A stretch of 11,910 nt of DNA from Pseudomonadota bacterium (GTDB lineage: Bacteria > Pseudomonadota > Gammaproteobacteria > Steroidobacterales > Rariloculaceae), in assembly GCA_009843005.1 (NCBI GenBank), contig VYEH01000170.1, positions 1-11,910 of the forward strand, read 5' to 3'. Each line of letters opens with the position of its first letter. Position 1 is the first letter of the stretch. The position numbers and the translations under genes were made by a program. Shown piece after piece: positions 1 to 5,713 of the stretch. The notes beneath the pieces were generated by a model, which saw nothing but the letters and a program-made list of their open reading frames with translations, did not search any database and had not been told where the DNA came from.

Positions 1-25
1 GCCTTCAAGGGCGATCCGGAAACTT

Positions 26-50
26 AGCCCACCTGCCGCAAGGGGTGGCT
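26..50. terminator. Possible bidirectional terminator hairpin
   Basis: The arms at 26-33 and 44-50 pair over 7 bp with a single bulged C and a 10-nt loop. The hairpin directly abuts and overlaps the stop codon of the minus-strand gene ending at 49. There is no T-tract on either side, so this is only a weak candidate for an intrinsic terminator. Confidence 0.25.
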
Positions 51-1266
51 AGTCCATCCCCGGCAGCGCCAGATTGTCCGTGTAGATGCAATTCGCTTCG
101 CGGACTTCGGCTTCGTTGCCGACTACGCGGTCGCGGAATTTGGTGTGCTTCCACTCACCGACCCAATGCTCGGGGTCGGTGAACGTGAAATCCATCTTGA
201 GCGTGTTGCCGTCGTTGATCAGCGAGTATCGTTCGACGATGCGGAGCTGCTCGCCGGCAAGAATGCCGGCTTGCATCAGGTGGTTCTCGCCAATGAATCC
301 CGTCGTCTCGATAACCAGCTCGTCCCCTTCCCAGCGCCCGAGCGATTCTCCATGCCAGTTTCGGTCGAGGTCCCCCGCCGGCTGGCGCTCGCGGCCGTCG
401 AGATAGATGACGCGATAGTCGTTATTCAACCGCGACACCATGTAGATTGCCGTCGGATATTGCAGCATCATCACCGACCCGTAGCGCGTCATGAATCGAG
501 GCATCCCGGGCGGATAGCACAGCGCGGTCGGGTCCCCAAAGCGCACGCCCTCCTGGCTGGCCGCCAGATACTCGTCGAGAAACGCCTGCGCCTTGGCCGT
601 CAGCTCGGGCTTCGGCTTGAACTCGAACGACCCGTAGTTGGCGCGCCACGCATCCTCGCCCCGGAACCGCCAGAGGCCTGTCAGGTTGAACGGCGCTTCC
701 GGCCATTCTTTCGCCAGGTGCGCCGGGTCGAGCGCCCCGGGCGCGGCGCCGGCGACGATGGGCAATTCGGCCGGCCTCGTCTTCGCTTCGCGCTGCTGCC
801 AGGTCTCGCCTTCCGGCGGCGGCACCCACTCCATCAACGCCGGATAGACCTGCCGGGTCGGTTCCGGCGCGTCCATGTTGTACGAGCGCCCGTCCGCGCC
901 GATCAGGCCCTCGACCAGCCCGCCGGGGCTGCCCGTTTTCAGCGGGTACAGCTTCATCGTGATTTCGTCGCCGACCGCGATCGACTCGCGGTCGAAGCCC
1001 ATGTTCTCCATCGCCGCGATGCTCTGCCCCTCGACCTGCCAGGTCACCGTTTCGCCCGCGTCGCCGGTGACGTCCAGGCCAATGATCAGATGCGGGTTGC
1101 GATAGATGAACTGGCTCACCGTGCCGGTTTGCAGGATCGTTGCGGTCGTGTCGAAAACGACGGCCGAATGGTGGGCGCTGCCGACCCGGGCCGCGCCGGC
1201 CAGGCAAGCCAATGCGGTTATTGATACCAGCGTTCTCGTCGTAGCGCCTCTATGCCTTGTGTTCAT
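49..1266 (-). CDS. Secreted DUF6152-like protein (downstream member of tandem pair)
   Basis: This is a 405-residue exported protein of unknown function. Residues 1-31 form a signal peptide: a basic start (MNTRHR), a hydrophobic core, and a GSA cleavage site directly before His32-His33-Ser34. The segment of about residues 32-125 resembles DUF6152: HHS, then Asn-Pro-His at 57-59, then a short beta-rich stretch ending near the GLVEGL segment. Residues 190-405 form a second region shared with the upstream neighbour, with a GLW motif at 197-199, a GESLGRWEGDELVIETTGF stretch at 306-324 and ERYSLINDG at 345-353. Cys250 and Cys393 have counterparts in the neighbour and could form a disulfide. The start at 1266 was chosen because its ATG overlaps the preceding stop as ATGA and gives a clean signal peptide; an in-frame extension to 1311 would lie inside the upstream gene. 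A periplasmic location is confident. Metal binding is inferred from the N-terminal histidines, and no enzymatic activity can be assigned. Confidence 0.85.
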   Translation of the reverse strand: MNTRHRGATTRTLVSITALACLAGAARVGSAHHSAVVFDTTATILQTGTVSQFIYRNPHLIIGLDVTGDAGETVTWQVEGQSIAAMENMGFDRESIAVGDEITMKLYPLKTGSPGGLVEGLIGADGRSYNMDAPEPTRQVYPALMEWVPPPEGETWQQREAKTRPAELPIVAGAAPGALDPAHLAKEWPEAPFNLTGLWRFRGEDAWRANYGSFEFKPKPELTAKAQAFLDEYLAASQEGVRFGDPTALCYPPGMPRFMTRYGSVMMLQYPTAIYMVSRLNNDYRVIYLDGRERQPAGDLDRNWHGESLGRWEGDELVIETTGFIGENHLMQAGILAGEQLRIVERYSLINDGNTLKMDFTFTDPEHWVGEWKHTKFRDRVVGNEAEVREANCIYTDNLALPGMD

Positions 1267-2321
1267 TGGTATCCGGCCTCCACGTAAAGCCGCGCCGCCT
1301 CCAGGCTGCAATTTTCAGCCATCACGTCGCGGTCTGGAATCTTCCTCATGTAGTAGTCGATTTCCACCGGCTCGCGCAGGTACACCGGGTCGGCGAGCGT
1401 CATCTGGATGCGCAGCGCCAGGCCATCGTCGATCAGCGAAAATCGCTCGACCAGGTGCTTCTGTTCGCTCGAGTCCACGCCGGTGTGGTTGCCCCAGCGA
1501 TCGGCGACGAAACCGGTCGTCTCCACCACCAGGTCGCCGCCCTCCATCCACCCCCTGGATACGCCGGTTTTCGACGGCGCCCCCGGCGCCGGCTCGCCGC
1601 CAAGGTGCACGATCCGCCGCTGGTCGCGCATGTCGTACGCCAGTTCCAGCGTGCGGTCGTCGAGCCAGGTCATCTGCACGGGATAGGGCAGCATCGTCGA
1701 CTTCGGCGGCCCCGGGTTTTCGCAGTCGTATTGCGGATTGCTGGTTTCGTCGAAGTTGTCGACGAGGGGCTGGGCGAAGTCTGTATACGGCCAGTCGGCC
1801 GGCGGGTAGTAGTGGAAGCCGGTGCGGGCAGTGTCGCGCACCCACAGGCCGCTGAAATCGGCGGACGGCTTAACCTCCCGTACCGGCGCCGCGCCGCCGC
1901 CGCGGCTGACGAATAGTGTGCCGTCGCCCCGCTCGGCCCACCTCAGGCCGGTGTAGTAGCGATTCGGGTCGCGATCCATCGTGCCTTCCCAGGTGATCCG
2001 GTCGCCGGGCGCGAACGAATCGCGTGCCCAGCCCTGCTCGATCATCGCCGCGGGATGCATGAGCTCGATCGTCCATTCGACCACTTCGCCCGCCCGGTTC
2101 TGCCCATCGATTCGCAAGAACACATGCGGCATCCGCCATACGTACTCCTGGACGATGCCATAGAGCTGCTGAATGTCGTCCGGGTTCAGGCTGGCGTGCG
2201 AATGGTGGGCGCGGGCGAACGGCGGAACCAGCGTGGCCAGCGTGGCCAGCGCGACCGGAGCGGCCAGGGCCGCTGCCGCAACCACCGCGTGCAACCGCCG
2301 GGGGAACGCTCCGCGAGCCAT
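1263..2321 (-). CDS. Secreted DUF6152-like protein (upstream member of tandem pair)
   Basis: This is a 352-residue exported paralogue of the following gene. Residues 1-38 form an Arg-containing, Ala/Leu-rich signal peptide ending FARA, so the predicted mature protein starts at His39-His40-Ser41. The DUF6152-like part spans about 39-125 and contains Met-Pro-His at 64-66. The C-terminal region (about 155-352) keeps a GLW motif at 158-160, GVSRGWMEGGDLVVETTGF at 253-271 and ERFSLIDDG at 292-300. Cys200 and Cys338 match the Cys pair in the neighbour. Its stop overlaps the next ATG by 4 nt, so the two are almost certainly co-translated. The start is uncertain. The ATG at 2321 gives the best signal peptide but a weak Shine-Dalgarno sequence. 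The ATG at 2384 has a GGGAA stretch in front but adds 21 residues before the signal peptide. A TTG at 2432 is less likely. Function is unknown; periplasmic location is confident. Confidence 0.8.
   Translation of the reverse strand: MARGAFPRRLHAVVAAAALAAPVALATLATLVPPFARAHHSHASLNPDDIQQLYGIVQEYVWRMPHVFLRIDGQNRAGEVVEWTIELMHPAAMIEQGWARDSFAPGDRITWEGTMDRDPNRYYTGLRWAERGDGTLFVSRGGGAAPVREVKPSADFSGLWVRDTARTGFHYYPPADWPYTDFAQPLVDNFDETSNPQYDCENPGPPKSTMLPYPVQMTWLDDRTLELAYDMRDQRRIVHLGGEPAPGAPSKTGVSRGWMEGGDLVVETTGFVADRWGNHTGVDSSEQKHLVERFSLIDDGLALRIQMTLADPVYLREPVEIDYYMRKIPDRDVMAENCSLEAARLYVEAGYQ
2228..2251. repeat. Short 9-bp tandem repeat in signal-peptide coding region
   Basis: The unit CCAGCGTGG occurs about 2.7 times in direct tandem. 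It encodes the repeated Leu-Ala-Thr part of the signal-peptide core of the minus-strand gene at 1263-2321. Because it is in frame with a 3-codon period, copy-number changes would lengthen or shorten the hydrophobic core without a frameshift. Confidence 0.6.
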
Positions 2322-2625
2322 CAGCACCGATACTGGAAGTCGAGGCGGACTTGCCTGGGCATGCTGACGTTGACGAGCGTACATAAGAAATTCCCAAGCA
2401 TTCCTGAATCGCGGTGCGAGCCACTCTAGCAACGATGGCCGCGCCTCGCCAGACTCCTTGAGCCGGATTCATGTTTTCGGATGGTCAAGTTTTGATAACC
2501 ATGGACGGGCTGTTTGTTGACCAGGCGGGCCCCTGCACACTGCGTGAATCGCTGCCACGGGTTAGAATTGAACAAGACGTGCCGATGACGACTCGGCCAA
2601 GAACGACACCAAGGGAGAAGATCTC
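2322..2625. promoter_or_regulatory. Divergent intergenic region with inverted repeat and -10-like box
   Basis: This gap of about 300 bp separates the minus-strand DUF6152 pair from the plus-strand MBL hydrolase and must hold both promoters. A perfect 7-bp inverted repeat, TGGTCAA at 2482-2488 and TTGACCA at 2517-2523, is separated by 28 nt and could be operator half-sites. On the plus strand TAGAAT at 2563-2568 matches a sigma-70 -10 box at five of six positions, but no good -35 lies at the right spacing. The region from 2322 to about 2432 is open in the minus-strand reading frame and might be coding if an earlier start is used. I see no RNA gene here. Confidence 0.4.
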
Positions 2626-3516
2626 ATGAGACGCATCGCTATCGCTGTTCTGGCGGCTGTCGCGGCGCCTGCTGCTTGGGCGCAGCAGGATTTCTCGGCC
2701 GTGGAGATACAGACGTCCGCGGTCGCTCCGGGTATATATATGATGGTTGGAGCAGGCGGCAATCTCGGCGTGTCGGTGGGCGAGGACGGCGCGTTTCTCA
2801 TCGACGATCAGTTCGCTCCGCTAAGCGACAAGATCATGGCGGCCATCGGCGAGTTGACCGATGCGCCCGTGGAATTTCTGGTCAACACCCATTGGCTCGG
2901 CGATCACACCGGCGGCAACGAGGCTTTCGGCAATGCCGGGGCCGTCATCGTCGCCCACGACAATGTCCGCGTGCGCATGAGCACCGACCAGTTCCGGGAG
3001 ATATTCGATCAGCGGTTTCCGGCGTCACCTGACGCGGCGCTGCCCATCGTCACTTTCAACGACGAACTGACGCTGCACTGGAATGGGCATACCATCCGCG
3101 CGTTTCATTCGGGTCCCGCCCATACGGACGGTGACGCGGTCATTCATTTCGAGGAAGCGGACGTCTTCCACATGGGCGACAACTTCTTCCACGGTTTCTT
3201 CCCCTTTGTGGACGTGAGCAGCAACGGCGACATCAACGGCGTCATTTCAACCGGATACCGGGTGTTGGCCATGTCCAATGCCGGCACGCGGATCATTCCG
3301 GGGCACGGCCCGCTAGCCACGCCCGACGATCTGCGCGACTGGTTGCGGGTGCTGCGTTCCACGCGGGAGAGCATTCAGGACCTCATCGACCAGGGCCTGT
3401 CCGAGGACGAGGTAGTCGCGGCGAACCCGACCGCGGAATACAACGAGTCGCACGGCGGCGGGTTCATGAGCCCGGAGAACTACACGCGACTGGTATACCA
3501 GAGTCTCACCCGGTAA
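2626..3516 (+). CDS. Secreted MBL-fold metallo-hydrolase with altered zinc motif
   Basis: This is a 296-residue protein of the metallo-beta-lactamase superfamily, predicted to be exported: residues 1-19 form a signal peptide with cleavage near AWA-Q. The fold is marked by the zinc-site motifs in order: His89-Trp-Leu91-Gly-Asp93-His94 (canonical HxHxDH), His166 in GPAHTDGD, Asp185 in HMGDNFF and His227 in IPGHGP. All ligands are present except the second His of the first motif, which is Leu91 (codon CTC at 2896-2898). That position normally binds the first zinc. Such proteins usually hydrolyse thioesters, lactones or beta-lactams; the substrate here cannot be told. The start is supported by a GGGAG Shine-Dalgarno sequence about 8 nt upstream. 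The gene is divergent from the DUF6152 pair and is followed by a hairpin. It could be a mono-zinc enzyme, an enzyme with changed specificity or an inactive homologue. Confidence 0.92.
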   Translation: MRRIAIAVLAAVAAPAAWAQQDFSAVEIQTSAVAPGIYMMVGAGGNLGVSVGEDGAFLIDDQFAPLSDKIMAAIGELTDAPVEFLVNTHWLGDHTGGNEAFGNAGAVIVAHDNVRVRMSTDQFREIFDQRFPASPDAALPIVTFNDELTLHWNGHTIRAFHSGPAHTDGDAVIHFEEADVFHMGDNFFHGFFPFVDVSSNGDINGVISTGYRVLAMSNAGTRIIPGHGPLATPDDLRDWLRVLRSTRESIQDLIDQGLSEDEVVAANPTAEYNESHGGGFMSPENYTRLVYQSLTR

Positions 3517-3523
3517 CGGTTCG

Positions 3524-3549
3524 GCACGCCGGGCCGCGCACCGGCGTGC
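3524..3549 (+). terminator. GC-rich hairpin after the MBL hydrolase gene
   Basis: A perfect 9-bp inverted repeat (GCACGCCGG at 3524-3532, CCGGCGTGC at 3541-3549) with an 8-nt loop lies 7 nt after the MBL stop codon. Its position and strength suit a terminator, but no U-run follows, so it may be a Rho-assisted or mRNA-stabilising hairpin instead. Confidence 0.45.
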
Positions 3550-3581
3550 AGAGGTGTCTTGGTGCGCGGAGGTGTGTCTGT

Positions 3582-3606
3582 TCCAACGGTGGGCCGACCG
3601 TTTGGC
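3582..3606 (+). promoter_or_regulatory. Second hairpin upstream of the cytochrome b ribosome-binding site
   Basis: AACGGT at 3585-3590 pairs with ACCGTT at 3597-3602 around a 6-nt loop. With one bulged T the stem extends to 9 bp (CCA at 3582-3584 with TGG at 3604-3606). It ends about 14 nt before the GAGGA Shine-Dalgarno of the cytochrome b gene, so it could terminate read-through or influence translation initiation. This is structure only; a role is not shown. Confidence 0.3.
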
Positions 3607-3629
3607 GGCCCTGTTGCGGTGAGGAAGAA

Positions 3630-4280
3630 ATGTCAAAAAAACTGATCTGGGATCTGCCCATTCGAATCGTTCACTGGCTGCTGACGGTGCTGATTTTCGG
3701 TTCCTGGTACACGGTGAGCGTCACCGGCAACATGGAAGCGCACATGCTGATCGGCCAGACGATTCTGTGCTTGCTGATCTTCCGCGTGGTCTGGGGGTTT
3801 GTCGGGACCCGGTACGCGAAATTTTCCAGTTTCGTCTTCGGTCCGCGCACGATCATTGCATACGCCCGCACCATCCTGTCCCGGAGCGGCGGTGGCTATG
3901 CCGGCCACAATCCGCTGGGGTTCCTGGCCGTAATCGCCATGTTGCTGCTGATCGGTATCCAGGTCACCACGGGCCTGTTCGCCACCGACGGCGACTTCTA
4001 CGAGGGGCCCCTCAACCACCTGGTATCGGGGAGTACCGGCCGCGACATCACCGATATCCACTACCTGAACTTCGACGTGCTGGCGATCATGATCAGTATC
4101 CACATCGTCGCGATATTCTTTTACCTGCTGTACAAGCGCGAGAACCTGATCTGGCCCATGTTCACCGGAACCAAGACCGGTGATGCGCTGGAGGCCATCG
4201 GCGGATCCAAGCTGGGCCTGGCAATCGGGGTGCTCGTGGCCAGCGCGGCCGGGGTCTACTTGCTGGTCACGCTGCTCTGA
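3630..4280 (+). CDS. Membrane di-haem cytochrome b (Ni-hydrogenase/b561-type)
   Basis: This 216-residue integral membrane protein of the bacterial cytochrome b561 / Ni-Fe-hydrogenase cytochrome b family passes electrons between the quinone pool and periplasmic partners. The hydrophobic segments lie at about 12-32, 38-60, 95-118, 145-168 and 194-215. His15 (in IRIVHWLL), His38, His93 (GHNPLG), His144 and His158 lie in or next to these segments and include the likely haem ligands; IVHW near the N-terminus and GHNP are typical family features. The start at 3630 has a good GAGGA Shine-Dalgarno sequence; an upstream in-frame extension to 3546 is Cys/Arg-rich, unlike the family, and crosses two hairpins. 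The gene runs towards the cytochrome c' gene across an 87-bp gap. Such cytochromes b are often found beside cytochrome c' genes, so the two are likely redox partners, but this is inferred from context. Confidence 0.9.
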   Translation: MSKKLIWDLPIRIVHWLLTVLIFGSWYTVSVTGNMEAHMLIGQTILCLLIFRVVWGFVGTRYAKFSSFVFGPRTIIAYARTILSRSGGGYAGHNPLGFLAVIAMLLLIGIQVTTGLFATDGDFYEGPLNHLVSGSTGRDITDIHYLNFDVLAIMISIHIVAIFFYLLYKRENLIWPMFTGTKTGDALEAIGGSKLGLAIGVLVASAAGVYLLVTLL

Positions 4281-4320
4281 GCTGCGTATCCGGCTGGGAA
4301 ATGCCGGCCTGGGCCGTATA

Positions 4321-4352
4321 GCGCCTTCGGGGATAAGTGGGCCGGAAGGCGC
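4321..4352. terminator. Candidate shared terminator between convergent cytochrome genes
   Basis: GCGCCTTC at 4321-4328 is complementary to GAAGGCGC at 4345-4352, giving an 8-bp stem with a 16-nt loop. It sits in the 87-bp gap between two convergent stop codons, where a bidirectional terminator is expected. No T-tract is evident on either strand. Confidence 0.35.
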
Positions 4353-4367
4353 CTGTCTGGCCGATTG

Positions 4368-4880
4368 CTAACGTTGCCGATACGGGCGGTGACAGTTTCC
4401 GCACACGGGCCCCAGGGGCTCGGCGGATTCCGCCGTGACCGTGAATCCGGGCGCATTGGCAGCGACGTTGACTTCATCCGCCGCTGCCTGAAGCTCTGCG
4501 GCTTTCTGCGCGAAATCGTCCCAGTTGCTCCAGACGTCGGGAAAGGCCCCGCTACCGGGCAGGGCATCGGTGCTGGAAGCGTCCATGCCCTCGAAACCCT
4601 CCAGGAGCATGTGGGCGGCTGTGGCCAGATCGGCGGCGTATTTCACGAAAACCGCGTCGTTCGCCTCGATCGTACCCTCGGCCATGTCGCGAAGCGTGGC
4701 TATCTTGTACCCCATCACGTGCATCAGCCCCTGACGGTACTGCATGGCCGCAAATTCCGGGGAATCTTCGTCAACGGCCGCCATGTTCGCATCCGCGGAA
4801 CCGTCGGAACCGCCCCCGCATCCGGAGATAACAAACAGGGCAACGACGGAAAAGGCAATGGCTCGGGTGGCTGGCTTCAT
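4368..4880 (-). CDS. Lipoprotein cytochrome c' (C-terminal CxxCH)
   Basis: This 170-residue protein has its only haem-c motif, Cys160-Gly-Asn-Cys163-His164, almost at the C-terminus and followed by RPYR. This is the hallmark of class II cytochromes c (cytochrome c', c-556). The preceding residues are helix-forming, and the YRQGLMHVMGYKIATLRDMA segment at 48-67 matches the usual first helix of that four-helix bundle; Met53 is a candidate distal haem neighbour. The N-terminus is a lipoprotein signal with lipobox VISGC, so Cys21 is probably lipidated and the protein anchored to a membrane rather than free in the periplasm, which is less usual for this family. A Gly/Ser/Asp-rich linker follows. 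The start at 4880 has a GAGGAA Shine-Dalgarno sequence 6-7 nt upstream. Family members bind NO or transfer electrons. The cytochrome b gene converging on it is the likely partner. Confidence 0.9.
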   Translation of the reverse strand: MKPATRAIAFSVVALFVISGCGGGSDGSADANMAAVDEDSPEFAAMQYRQGLMHVMGYKIATLRDMAEGTIEANDAVFVKYAADLATAAHMLLEGFEGMDASSTDALPGSGAFPDVWSNWDDFAQKAAELQAAADEVNVAANAPGFTVTAESAEPLGPVCGNCHRPYRQR

Positions 4881-4917
4881 GTCGGTTTCCTCGGTGATTG
4901 GACGGTGCGTGCAATGG

Positions 4918-4947
4918 AGAATAAACATCGACATGGATTCTTTGCAA
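4918..4947 (-). promoter_or_regulatory. Putative sigma-70-like promoter of cytochrome c' gene
   Basis: Read on the minus strand, TTGCAA (4947-4942) and TATTCT (4923-4918) are separated by 18 nt. Each matches four of six consensus bases. They lie about 40-70 nt upstream of the cytochrome c' start codon. This is a visual match only. Confidence 0.35.
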
Positions 4948-5083
4948 GCGGTGTGCGGAGTCCGGCGAACGTGATTCGAGAGCGCTGAAACTGCGCTGAA
5001 GCGGGCAGTGCTGGTCGCGACATGCAGGCTGATCGTGGTAGAAATCGCCACCTACTGCCAAATGCTTGGAGATGCGACCAGTC

Positions 5084-5713
5084 ATGCCCACCAATAGTGA
5101 ACCGCGATTCCATCCGCCTGACCCTTCAGAACTCGATGCCGCTCAGCGCAGGGTCTACGACGCCATCGTGGCCGGCCCGAGAGGCGAGGTCGTGGGTCCC
5201 CTGGGCGTGTGGCTCCGGCGCCCGGAACTGGCCGACCGTGCTCAGCGCCTCGGCGAATACGCCCGCTACGGAACCAGCCTGCCGCCCATATTGTCCGAAC
5301 TGGCCATCCTCGTGGTGGCGCGGACCTGGGGCTCGGAGTTCGAATGGCTGGTTCACAAACCGATCGCGTTGGCAGCGGGCGTTCCGCCGGATGCGGTGGA
5401 GGCAATCCGTTCTGGCGGTACTCCGCTGTTGGGGGACCCGGCGCAATCGGCGGTGTACGCGTTCTGCGCCGCGCTGCTCGGCGAACACCACGTGGATGAC
5501 GCCCTGTACGCCGACGCGGTCAGGGCGCTGGGAGAGGAGGGCGTGGTCGACCTGGTCGGGATTCTGGGGTACTACTCGCTGATCTCGATGACCATCAACG
5601 CGTTCAGGGTGCCGCCTCCGGAGGGGGTGGAACCGGAACTGGCCGCAGGGCGCGAGGTCGCAGGGGTCCAGGCCGTGGGGGCTGGAGGTGGCAGGTCGCC
5701 AAGCCGCTACTGA
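5084..5713 (+). CDS. Carboxymuconolactone decarboxylase (CMD) family protein
   Basis: This is a 209-residue, probably cytoplasmic alpha-helical protein with the CMD/AhpD fold. The core motif is at about 71-100: SELAILVVARTWGSEFEWLVHKPIALAAGV, with Glu72, Glu87, Trp88 and His91 at conserved positions (shown here as positions; the core is a single helix pair). It has no CxxC pair, so a thiol peroxidase role like AhpD is unlikely and the non-redox CMD branch is more probable. The reaction is unknown. The last 30 or so residues are a low-complexity Ala/Gly/Val tail beyond the usual domain end. The start is uncertain: the ATG at 5084 has GGAG 12 nt upstream, while the ATG at 5072 is in contact with the same GGAG and a TTG at 5066 is weaker. 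Its stop overlaps the stop of the opposite gene by 7 bp. Confidence 0.85.
   Translation: MPTNSEPRFHPPDPSELDAAQRRVYDAIVAGPRGEVVGPLGVWLRRPELADRAQRLGEYARYGTSLPPILSELAILVVARTWGSEFEWLVHKPIALAAGVPPDAVEAIRSGGTPLLGDPAQSAVYAFCAALLGEHHVDDALYADAVRALGEEGVVDLVGILGYYSLISMTINAFRVPPPEGVEPELAAGREVAGVQAVGAGGGRSPSRY

Noticed and set aside
1..27. Possible C-terminal end of an upstream plus-strand gene (AFKGDPET then stop at 25-27)
   Set aside because: Only eight codons are visible, too few to support a gene, though a convergent neighbour would fit the hairpin at 26-50.
145..1224. A 359-codon open frame antisense to the DUF6152-like gene
   Set aside because: It has Arg/Val/His-rich composition and no motif; the opposite strand has a signal peptide, family motifs and coupling to its neighbour.
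5084..5713. AhpD-type alkylhydroperoxidase
   Set aside because: The CxxC redox pair is absent; only the CMD fold motif is supported.
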